A stretch of 12,216 bases of DNA. It comes from JBBSOW01 sp038259365. Its GTDB lineage: Bacteria; Actinomycetota; Actinomycetes; Propionibacteriales; Propionibacteriaceae. The translations under genes were made by a program, and so were the position numbers. Shown in pieces: positions 6,226-12,216 of the stretch (position 1 is the stretch's first letter; every line of letters begins with the position of its first letter). The notes under the pieces are model-generated. The model was not told the DNA's origin. It worked only from the letters and a program-made list of their open reading frames with translations, and ran no database searches. The stretch lies in NCBI GenBank assembly GCA_038259365.1, contig JBBSOW010000094.1:1-12216 (forward strand), written 5' to 3'.

Positions 6226-7217
6226 GCCGCGCTCACCCGCACTCGGGGATCGATCATGCTGTAGGTCAAATCCACGATAATATTGGCCACGATGACGAAG
6301 AATGCGGCGAGCAGCGTGACGGCCATGATGACGGGTTGATCGTTGGTGGCAATAGCGTCGTAGGCCATCTTCCCGACACCGTTCAAACCGAACACGGTCT
6401 CGGTGATCAGGGCGCCGCCGAGCAGGGTGGCGACGTCCATCCCGAAGATCGTGACGAGGGGGGTCAGGGAGGGCCGTAGCGCGTGGCGGCGGACGATGAT
6501 TGAGCGACTGAGCCCCTTGGCCCGGGCGGTGCGCATAAAATCCTCGGACAGGGTGTCCAAGACATTGGCCCGGGTCAACCGGGCGTACATGGAGGAGTAC
6601 ATCAGGGCAAGCACGAACCAGGGCATCAGGTAGGTCTGGAACCAACGCACCGGATCGTCGGTGAAAGCAGTCGTTTGCGGGAAGGGCAGGACCTGTAGCT
6701 TCACGACGAGGACAAACTGCAAGATCAACGCCACGAAGTAGTTCGGCAGGGCGACGCCGGCCAAGGCGTACATCATCGCCGCCTTGTCCCACCAGCTGCC
6801 GCTCTTGAACGCGCTGATCATCCCGGCGCTGATGCCGCTCAGCAGCCACAACAGGGCCGCGCCCACCGCGATAGTGAGGGTGACCGGCAACCGCTCGGCG
6901 ATCATCGAGGTGACATTCACCCCGTTCTGAAAGCTGTACCCCAGGCACGGGAACTGGCAGGTGATGAGACCTGCCCCGCTGCCGTATTCGCGTCCGGCCA
7001 CCAGGCCCTTGAGAAAGAGCAGGAACTGGGACAGGAACGGCTCGTTCAACCCCAACTGTTGCCGGATTTGATCGATGCGATCGGGTGAACATGTCTGCCC
7101 ACAGATCTGCACGGCCGGATCGGGCGAGAGCTTGAAGAAGATGACATAGGTGAAGAACGTCACCCCCAGCATCGTCAGCAGCGCGATCAGCACCCTTTTG
7201 GTCAAGTAACGGGTCAC
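6222..7217 (-). CDS. dppB: Peptide ABC importer permease, DppB/OppB-type
   Basis: A 331-residue inner-membrane permease with about six hydrophobic segments (roughly 9-29, 112-134, 148-176, 198-212, 252-275, 296-319). The N-terminus YLTKRVLIALLTMLGVTFFTYVIF is the typical DppB first helix, followed by a large extracytoplasmic loop. The cytoplasmic EAA loop, which docks on the ATPases, is DFMRTARAKGLSRSIIVRRH (about 226-245), and GLNGVGKMAYDAI is another DppB landmark. The external loop has two CxxxC pairs (C39/C43 and C87/C91) that could form disulfides. The start is GTG in a GTGA overlap with the upstream permease gene. Unusually, this gene follows rather than precedes the DppC-type gene. Confidence 0.93.
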   Translation of the reverse strand: MTRYLTKRVLIALLTMLGVTFFTYVIFFKLSPDPAVQICGQTCSPDRIDQIRQQLGLNEPFLSQFLLFLKGLVAGREYGSGAGLITCQFPCLGYSFQNGVNVTSMIAERLPVTLTIAVGAALLWLLSGISAGMISAFKSGSWWDKAAMMYALAGVALPNYFVALILQFVLVVKLQVLPFPQTTAFTDDPVRWFQTYLMPWFVLALMYSSMYARLTRANVLDTLSEDFMRTARAKGLSRSIIVRRHALRPSLTPLVTIFGMDVATLLGGALITETVFGLNGVGKMAYDAIATNDQPVIMAVTLLAAFFVIVANIIVDLTYSMIDPRVRVSAA

Positions 7218-8170
7218 CGCGCACCGCCGCGGGGATCCAGCGCGGCCTGCAGCTGGTCGCCGATCACCGTGAAGGTGAGCACGGTCAGGAAGAGGAAACT
7301 GCCGGGGATGAAGAAGTACATCGGATCGACGGCGTACCAGCTGACCGCCTCCGAGATCATCTGGCCCCAGGAGGCGGTGGGTGGGGTCAGCCCGACACCG
7401 AGGAACGATAGGCCGGCTTCGGTGCCAATGAAGAGCGGCACCGACAAGGTGCTCATCACGATGATCGTGCCGACCAGATTAGGCAGGACCTCCCTGAAGA
7501 CTATGGCCGGTTTGCGCCCACCGCTGGCGACGGCGGCTTCGATGTATTCGCGCCTGGCGATCGACATCGTCTGGCTTCGGATGACCCGGCCGATGTAGGG
7601 CCAGCCGAAAAAGCTGAGCACGAGGATCAACAGCAGCGGCCGGTTACCCTGCGGCAGGGCCGAGAGGAGGGCGATCATGAAGATCAGGGCGGGAAAAGCC
7701 ATCAGAAAGTCCATCGTCCGCGAGACGATCTGATCGGCCCAGCCACCGAAGAACCCCCCCACCATTCCCAGCGTGGTACCGACCAGGGTCGTCAGTATCG
7801 TGGCGGAGAAGGCGATCAGCAAGGAGATCCTCGCGCCATAGAAGATCCGGGCGAAGAGGTCCCGCCCGTTTTGCGGTTCGACGCCGAACCAGTGCTCCGA
7901 GCTGATGCCCCCGAGCGGACCGATGGGCAGGCCGCCCAGGTTGGGATCGATAACCGACGGATCGAACTCGTAGGGACCGTAGCCACTGAGCTTGGTGACC
8001 AACGGGGCGAAGATGGCGAGCACGAACACCACGGTGAGAAACGCCAAGCACAACAACACCGAAGGCCGCTTGAGCATCGTGCGCAGCTGGTGCGCCCGAG
8101 AGGGCGCCTGAGTCTCCTTGGGAGAGCCCGGTTGGAACTCGGTGCCCAGTTGGGCGGGAGAAGACATCAT
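7214..8170 (-). CDS. dppC: Peptide ABC importer permease, DppC/OppC-type
   Basis: A 318-residue permease with a cytoplasmic N-terminus of about 37 residues, a first membrane helix (about 38-58), an external loop with EHWFGVEPQNGRDLFARIFYG-type sequence (about 92-112), then five more helices. The NGRDLFARI segment corresponds to the conserved DppC 'GRD-hFSRhhYG' motif; the EAA loop is EYIEAAVASGGRKPAIVFRE (208-227), and LSFLGVGLTPPTASWGQMI (254-272) plus GDQLQAALDPR at the end are DppC hallmarks. There are two adjacent ATGs, at 8170 and 8167. The Shine-Dalgarno AGGGG (8177-8173), which overlaps the binding-protein stop, is only 2 bases from the first and 5 from the second, so the real start is more likely 8167; the longer form is listed. 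Only 5 bases separate it from the upstream gene. Confidence 0.93.
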   Translation of the reverse strand: MMSSPAQLGTEFQPGSPKETQAPSRAHQLRTMLKRPSVLLCLAFLTVVFVLAIFAPLVTKLSGYGPYEFDPSVIDPNLGGLPIGPLGGISSEHWFGVEPQNGRDLFARIFYGARISLLIAFSATILTTLVGTTLGMVGGFFGGWADQIVSRTMDFLMAFPALIFMIALLSALPQGNRPLLLILVLSFFGWPYIGRVIRSQTMSIARREYIEAAVASGGRKPAIVFREVLPNLVGTIIVMSTLSVPLFIGTEAGLSFLGVGLTPPTASWGQMISEAVSWYAVDPMYFFIPGSFLFLTVLTFTVIGDQLQAALDPRGGAR

Positions 8171-8175
8171 TGCCC

Positions 8176-9921
8176 CTAAGGCTTGATCAGACCGACAGCG
8201 GTGTAGTCCACGTAACCCGTTTGGCCGGCGTTGGCGAAGGCGTTGCCGACGTTGCTGCCCACCATCTGCAGTGGGGTCTCGCGCAACATTGGCACCACGG
8301 GAGCCAACTCCATGATCTGCTTGTTCAACTCGGCGTAGGCGGCGTTCTGCTCATCCAGATCGGTCATCTTCCCGATCTCGTCGAAACGCTTGTTGATCTT
8401 GGGATCGTCGAGCTGGGCCAGGTTGTAGTTGCCCTTGGAGGTGATGCGGTCGCCGTCGAACAAGGGCTCCAGCAGAGGCAGGCCGGAGAGCCACGCTGAG
8501 CACCAGCCGGTGATGGCCACGTCGTGCTGCTTCTTGGGTGTGCCGATCACCTCGTAGTAGGTCGAGGCGTCGATGACGTTCAGTTCGACGTTGACGCCGA
8601 TCTCCTTCAGCGACGCCTGGACGGCCACGGCCTGGGCCTGCCACTTGGGAATGGCTCGAGCGTCCATCACGAGGTCGAAACCGTCGGGGTGGCCCGCCTC
8701 GGCGAGCATTTCCTTCGCCTTCGCGGTGTCGCCCTTGTTGTCGGGGGTCGGGTACAGGTCGAAGGGCTGGCGTCCGGGAACCTTGGGGGTCAGCATGTCG
8801 CTGGCGACCTCGGCCATTTGCGGTCCGCCGGTCGCGGTGATCACGCTCTGCTTGTTGATGGCATAGCTGATCGCTTGGCGCACCTTGAGGTCGTCGAGCG
8901 GTTTCTTCGTGGTGTTCATCCCGAGGTATACCGTGCACGCCGGAATGTCGCGCACCGTTCGCGCTTTGAGCTGCGGTTGCTGGATGCGGCCGAGGCTGGC
9001 GGCGAGCAGTGGGTTGGTGCTGGAGGCCACCGCGCTTTGATCCGGACCTTGGTCGGAGATCAGTCGTTGATCGATGGTGTTGGCGTCGACGCCGAAGACG
9101 AACTCCATCTCGTCGGGATAGGCCGGGCGGACGTCGTCGCTGCTGGCGGTCCACTTCGGGTTTCGTTCCAGCGTCAGCTTGGAGCCGCGGGTGTAGGACT
9201 TGATCTGGTAGGGCCCGGAGGCGATCGGCTCGGAGTCGATCTGGGTCGGGCTCGTCACCTGGTCCGCGGGGAAGGGGACGAAGGGTCCGTTGGAGACGAT
9301 GTTCGGGAAACCGGCGAGCGGCTGGTTCAGGTTGAAGATGATGGTCTTGTCGTCCGGGGTCTCGATGGATTTGAGCCCCTTGGGGTCTTTGAAGATGCCC
9401 TCGTTCCTCTCCGCCCCCTTGATGAAGGTCCGACCGTCGGTGTTGCCGATCGCGACGGCCGGGTCCAGCGAGTGCTCGAAGCCGAACTTGACGTCCTTGG
9501 ACGTGATCGGGGTGCCGTCTTGGAAGAAGATGTCGTCCTTGAGCGTGTAGGTCCAGACCGAGGCGTCCGCGTTGGGCTGACCGACGTCGGTGGCGAGGTC
9601 GGGGACGATCTTGGTGCCGCCATCGCCAGACTCGTTGGCGTTCGTGGTCAACGTGCGATAGATCAGCCGGTAGAAATTGTTGACGTTGCCGTCGTTGCCC
9701 ATGGCGGGATCGAGATGGGAAAAATCCACCGCACCAAGCACCTGGATCGCGCCGCCCTTCGTCGCCGGCCCGGTGTTGATGGCGAAGCCGTTCGCATCCA
9801 GCTCGGCCCCCCCGCCGGAGGTTCCTCCGGACTTGGTCTCGCCGCCACCCCCGCAGGCCGCCAGCAACAGTGCGCAAGCGAGCCCGGTCAGCCCGAGCTT
9901 GAATCCTGATGTTTTTCCCAT
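8176..9921 (-). CDS. Peptide-type ABC importer substrate-binding lipoprotein (SBP family 5)
   Basis: A 581-residue extracytoplasmic solute-binding protein. The N-terminus MGKTSGFKLGLTGLACALLL ends in the lipobox L20-A21-A22-C23, so C23 would be lipidated and anchor the protein outside the membrane; a Gly/Ser-rich linker (24-40) follows. Family landmarks in the body include LDPAMGNDGNVNNFYRLIY (N-terminal lobe), WTYTLKDDIFFQDGTPITSKDVKFGFE, PIASGPYQIKSY and LDDLKVRQAISYAINKQSV, all typical of SBP family 5 (DppA/OppA/nickel binders). The ligand cannot be named from sequence. It is the first gene of the importer operon. I chose the ATG at 9921 because it gives a proper signal peptide with GGTGG upstream; the in-frame ATGs at 9975 and 9996 would put a charged 18-25-residue extension before the signal and overlap the promoter region. 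Confidence 0.92.
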   Translation of the reverse strand: MGKTSGFKLGLTGLACALLLAACGGGGETKSGGTSGGGAELDANGFAINTGPATKGGAIQVLGAVDFSHLDPAMGNDGNVNNFYRLIYRTLTTNANESGDGGTKIVPDLATDVGQPNADASVWTYTLKDDIFFQDGTPITSKDVKFGFEHSLDPAVAIGNTDGRTFIKGAERNEGIFKDPKGLKSIETPDDKTIIFNLNQPLAGFPNIVSNGPFVPFPADQVTSPTQIDSEPIASGPYQIKSYTRGSKLTLERNPKWTASSDDVRPAYPDEMEFVFGVDANTIDQRLISDQGPDQSAVASSTNPLLAASLGRIQQPQLKARTVRDIPACTVYLGMNTTKKPLDDLKVRQAISYAINKQSVITATGGPQMAEVASDMLTPKVPGRQPFDLYPTPDNKGDTAKAKEMLAEAGHPDGFDLVMDARAIPKWQAQAVAVQASLKEIGVNVELNVIDASTYYEVIGTPKKQHDVAITGWCSAWLSGLPLLEPLFDGDRITSKGNYNLAQLDDPKINKRFDEIGKMTDLDEQNAAYAELNKQIMELAPVVPMLRETPLQMVGSNVGNAFANAGQTGYVDYTAVGLIKP

Positions 9922-10107
9922 TCGATGCCACCGGCCCAATCGCTTCGTTGCGTTCAGTAGATATTCGCGCCACATATGACGTGTAACATTGCACATACCT
10001 TAGGGCCAGGAGACGAGAAGCGCCAGAGCTTTTCCCGATTGAACGCAGGTTTTCTTACCGCTGCGTCACACTGAGGGATCAACCGCGACGGCCAGGCTGA
10101 CCGTAGC
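9922..10107 (-). promoter_or_regulatory. Intergenic promoter region of the importer operon, with candidate GntR operator
   Basis: This 186-base spacer is the only sizeable gap in the minus-strand run and is clearly richer in A+T than its flanks at 9955-10005. On the minus strand TAAGGT (10002-9997) fits a -10 of the TANNNT type, though no good -35 is visible. Just downstream lies an imperfect palindrome, GTGCAATGTTACAC (9994-9981, five of seven pairs matching), which contains TGTTACA, a TGT-N-ACA core like the GT/AC half-sites bound by FadR-subfamily GntR proteins. A repressor there would sit over the predicted transcription start. The regulator gene lies directly upstream. The AT-rich region and repeats are visible; promoter and operator roles are inferred. 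Confidence 0.45.
10088..10104 (-). terminator. Weak hairpin just after the GntR gene
   Basis: Three bases past the GntR stop, the minus strand reads ACGGTCAGCCTGGCCGT, an inverted repeat that can form a 6-bp stem (one G-U pair) with a 5-base loop. No T-run follows, so it is not a classic intrinsic terminator; at best it slows or partly ends transcription between the two units, or protects the 3' end. Low confidence in the function. Confidence 0.25.
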
Positions 10108-10824
10108 TTAACCGTTGCTGTCCGTGCGGCCCGCGTCGCCGGCCCAGATCGAGCGCACGTGGGCGATGTGATCCGACATCAGCGACCGCATATCGTCCAC
10201 CCGTCGTGCCAAGGCCAGGTCCACCATCTGTTCGTGCTCGACCGAGAGTTGGCTCAACTGGTCCCCTTCGGCGAGGGCTGCCAACCCGTAGAGGCGGGAA
10301 CGCGAACGCAGATCTCGGACGATGTTGACCAACGCGTCGTTGCCGTGCAGCCCGAGGAACCCCAGGTGGAACGCGGTGTCGGCCTCGATGTAGCTGATGA
10401 GATCTCTTTGCTCCGCGGCGGTCACGATGGCTTGGGCCAGCGGCCGAAGCGCCTCTACGGCCGCGGCGGTGTCGCCGACACACTCGGCCGCGATCAGGGC
10501 CATGGTGGGGACCTCGATCATGCCTCGGATCTCGACCAGGGAGTCCAACTCCTCATCGGTCAGGCTCGTGACGCGAAAGCCCTTGTTGCGCACCACCTCG
10601 ACAAGTCCCTCCTTGACCAGATCGAGCATCGCTTCGCGCACGGGGGTGGCCGAGACGCCGAACTCGACGGCGAGCTTGGGCGCCGAATACGAGACCCCCG
10701 GGCGCATCCGGCCCGAGATCAGCGACGCTCGCAGGGCGTCGGTGACCTGTTGACGCAGGCTCAGGCGATGGTGGAAGTTGGGGAGTTGCAGCTGCCGAGC
10801 GGTGTGGTTCTCGATTTCGGTCAT
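10108..10824 (-). CDS. GntR-family transcriptional regulator, FadR/FCD subfamily
   Basis: A 238-residue regulator. Residues about 22-88 form the GntR winged helix-turn-helix: LRQQVTDALRASLISGRMRP, then PKLAVEFGVSATPVREAM with the recognition helix, and the wing VRNKGFRVTSL. Residues about 94-225 are an all-helical FCD ligand domain with the likely metal/ligand residues D149 and H153 (EADTAFHLG), H197 (VEHEQM) and H219 (SDHIAHV). FCD regulators commonly bind carboxylates or amino-acid catabolites and act as repressors. The ATG overlaps the stop of the epimerase gene (ATGA, 10821-10824), so it is co-expressed with the enzymes, and it sits directly upstream of the importer promoter, its most probable target. 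A repressor relieved by a hydroxyproline-pathway metabolite is the simplest inference. No obvious separate ribosome-binding site. Confidence 0.92.
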   Translation of the reverse strand: MTEIENHTARQLQLPNFHHRLSLRQQVTDALRASLISGRMRPGVSYSAPKLAVEFGVSATPVREAMLDLVKEGLVEVVRNKGFRVTSLTDEELDSLVEIRGMIEVPTMALIAAECVGDTAAAVEALRPLAQAIVTAAEQRDLISYIEADTAFHLGFLGLHGNDALVNIVRDLRSRSRLYGLAALAEGDQLSQLSVEHEQMVDLALARRVDDMRSLMSDHIAHVRSIWAGDAGRTDSNG

Positions 10825-11867
10825 CGCAGCACGAATCCCGGGGTGATGGGGTCGCGTGGGTCGACCTCGAAGGTGGCGGTCCCGGTTCGATAGGCCATGC
10901 CGGTGACCAGGGGGAGGATGGCGGAGCGGCCGTCGATCTCGAGGTGCCCGACGACCCGGCCGATGAACCGGCTGCCGACGATCGAATCGTGAACCAGGGT
11001 GTCGTCGAGCGTCAATAATCCATCGGCAGCGAGGAGCGCCAACCGGGCGCACGTGCCCGAACCGCAGGGGGACCGGTCGATCTCGCCGTCCGCGAACACC
11101 GTGACGTTGCGCTGGTAGACGGGCGGGCGGGCGTTCACGCCAAGCCGGCTAGCGTCGAGCGAGGCCGGGTCGAGCTCGTCGTAGAAGATGGTCCCATAGA
11201 TCCCTGAAAGCCTATCGTCGATGGGATGGCGGGCGTGCACGGTTTCGTTGAGGGAGTGTTTGATCTCTCGACCCAGCCCGATGAGGTCTTGGTAGTGCTC
11301 CGGTGTGACGCGCAGGCCCACGTCGGCGGCCCGCACGCTCGCGTACAACGCTCCGCCGAAGGAGACGTCGACGTCGACGTCCCCGCGGGAGGTCCGAACC
11401 GGTACGCGACGAGCCGAGACCCAGCTCGCGACGTTGCGAAAATCCACCGATACCGGTCGGCCGGCCTCGCACACGACGCTGGCGGTGACGCGGCCGGACG
11501 GAACGTCGATCACCACCTCAGTACGCCCGTCCGGGTCGGCGGGCACCCGGCCGCTCTCCACCGCCCACACCCCGAGGGCGATCGTGCCGTGCCCACAGGC
11601 CGTCGAAAACCCGTCCTTGTGCCAGAACAGGACGCCCAGCTGCGCCCCGGCATCGTCGGGCTCGGTCACGAAGCCCCCGTACATGTCGGCGTGACCGCGC
11701 GGTTCGTGGCACAGGATCTCGCGCAATCGCTGGACCGCAGGATCGGCGATGGCCCGCATCCGTCGATCCGCGACATCGGCGCCGGGCAGTGCGGGGGCTC
11801 CGCCGGTGACGATCCGGAACGGTTCCCCGCCGGTGTGATAGTCAACCGTGGAATAGGTATCTGTCAT
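10821..11867 (-). CDS. Proline racemase / 4-hydroxyproline 2-epimerase family enzyme
   Basis: A 348-residue cytoplasmic enzyme of the usual length for the proline racemase superfamily. Both catalytic bases are present: C91 in STACGHGTIALG and C268 in DRSPCGSGTCARLA. In the family a Cys/Cys pair means racemase or C2 epimerase activity (proline racemase, or trans-4-hydroxy-L-proline to cis-4-hydroxy-D-proline), whereas trans-3-hydroxyproline dehydratases usually replace one cysteine. However, the PRGHADMYGGFVTEP stretch (56-70) also resembles the dehydratase branch, so the exact reaction is open. Other landmarks are VDYHTGGEPFRIV at the N-terminus and GSRFIGRV near the end. The ATG at 11867 has GAGGT 4 bases upstream and overlaps the oxidoreductase stop in an ATGA. 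A longer in-frame form would overlap that gene and is rejected. Adjacent oxidoreductase and GntR genes favour hydroxyproline catabolism. Confidence 0.9.
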   Translation of the reverse strand: MTDTYSTVDYHTGGEPFRIVTGGAPALPGADVADRRMRAIADPAVQRLREILCHEPRGHADMYGGFVTEPDDAGAQLGVLFWHKDGFSTACGHGTIALGVWAVESGRVPADPDGRTEVVIDVPSGRVTASVVCEAGRPVSVDFRNVASWVSARRVPVRTSRGDVDVDVSFGGALYASVRAADVGLRVTPEHYQDLIGLGREIKHSLNETVHARHPIDDRLSGIYGTIFYDELDPASLDASRLGVNARPPVYQRNVTVFADGEIDRSPCGSGTCARLALLAADGLLTLDDTLVHDSIVGSRFIGRVVGHLEIDGRSAILPLVTGMAYRTGTATFEVDPRDPITPGFVLR

Positions 11868-12216
11868 GACGACCTCAGGCGCTTCGGATGGGCTTCCTGG
11901 GTGGCCAGGGCGCCCAGGCTGATGGGGGAGGCTACCGGCCTCGGGGCCGCGGTGGTGTCGACGGGCTGCCCGCTCAACTCGGCCATCAGCTGGGCGGCGG
12001 CGAATCCGCAGACCCTTCCTTGGCACCACCCCATCCCCACCCGGGACAACTGCTTGAGCTGGCGGGGGTCGCTCGCGGCGTGCTGGCGGGCGGCCTGGCA
12101 GACCGTGCCGTAGGAGATCTCCTCACAGCGGCATACGGTCGTCGCCTGCTCGAGCGGTTCGGACCAACCGGCGGGAATGGGATGGGCGCGCTGCAGCACG
12201 TCGGCGAAGGCACGCA
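11864..12216 (-). CDS. FAD-dependent oxidoreductase C-terminus with BFD-like [2Fe-2S] domain (5' end outside window)
   Basis: The open frame runs off the right edge, so only the last 116 or so residues of a larger protein are visible. They contain the cysteine pattern of a BFD-like [2Fe-2S] domain: C-x-C in TTVCRCEEI, then about 34 residues later C-x4-C in RVGMGWCQGRVCG. This arrangement, with a preceding FADVLQRAHPIPAGW segment and a following RPVASPISLGALA tail, is typical of the C-terminus of the large subunit of FAD/NAD(P)-type amine and imino-acid dehydrogenases, such as D-hydroxyproline, D-octopine/nopaline and HcnB-like proteins. A GTG at 12199 is not the true start, because the frame and the family continue upstream. 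The stop overlaps the epimerase ATG. A role oxidising the D-imino acid made by the epimerase is likely but inferred; the FAD-binding part is unseen. Confidence 0.85.
   Translation of the reverse strand, partial: RAFADVLQRAHPIPAGWSEPLEQATTVCRCEEISYGTVCQAARQHAASDPRQLKQLSRVGMGWCQGRVCGFAAAQLMAELSGQPVDTTAAPRPVASPISLGALATQEAHPKRLRSS

Noticed and set aside
8524..9909. 461-residue plus-strand open frame
   Set aside because: Exactly antisense to the binding-protein gene, low-complexity Val/Gly/Asp-rich, no recognisable domain; a codon-phase shadow.
9922..9996. 25-residue N-terminal extension of the binding lipoprotein
   Set aside because: It would move the signal peptide inward behind charged residues and overlaps the promoter-like region; the ATG at 9921 gives a normal lipoprotein signal.
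11226..12113. 295-residue plus-strand open frame opposite the epimerase gene
   Set aside because: Antisense to two well-supported genes and without family motifs.
1..12216. tRNA/rRNA genes, CRISPR array, insertion sequence or att sites
   Set aside because: No clover-leaf tRNA pattern, spaced direct repeats, transposase or integrase, or terminal inverted repeats were seen on reading both strands.

Overview
The window is GC-rich and densely coded. Its short start/stop overlaps, frequent GTG starts, apparently leaderless toxin-antitoxin operon and lipoprotein-anchored binding protein all fit an actinobacterium; genus cannot be told from what I can see. No RNA gene, insertion sequence, CRISPR array or phage gene was found.

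Left edge, plus strand (1-1162): the 3' end of a LivF-type branched-chain amino-acid ABC ATPase gene, then a VapBC toxin-antitoxin pair. A perfect 14-bp palindrome sits directly upstream of a vapB that appears to be leaderless. Just behind vapC, in the same frame, lies the headless remnant of a glyoxalase (VOC) gene.

Right part, minus strand (12216 to 1180): ten genes run in one direction and probably form two transcription units. Unit 1, entering from the right edge, holds the C-terminus of an FAD oxidoreductase with a BFD-type [2Fe-2S] domain, a proline racemase/hydroxyproline epimerase-family enzyme with both catalytic cysteines, and a GntR/FCD regulator, all joined by 4-base ATGA overlaps. 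A 186-bp AT-richer spacer follows. Unit 2 then encodes a complete peptide-type ABC importer (lipoprotein binding protein, DppC-like permease, DppB-like permease, DppD and DppF ATPases), a DUF885 metallopeptidase-like protein with an HExxPGH motif, and an amidohydrolase-superfamily enzyme.

Working hypothesis (inference): this is a scavenging pathway for proline- or hydroxyproline-containing peptides. A lipoprotein-dependent importer brings peptides in, two intracellular hydrolases release the imino acid, the epimerase inverts C2, and the BFD-containing flavoenzyme oxidises the D-isomer, with the FCD-type GntR protein as the likely sensor. Each part belongs to a known family; the peptide importer plus two hydrolases beside epimerase and dehydrogenase is the unusual combination. 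Other points of interest are the C-before-B permease order, two ATPases without the cysteine-rich C-terminal tail, and a DUF885 gene with a good ribosome-binding site but no canonical start codon at the right distance.
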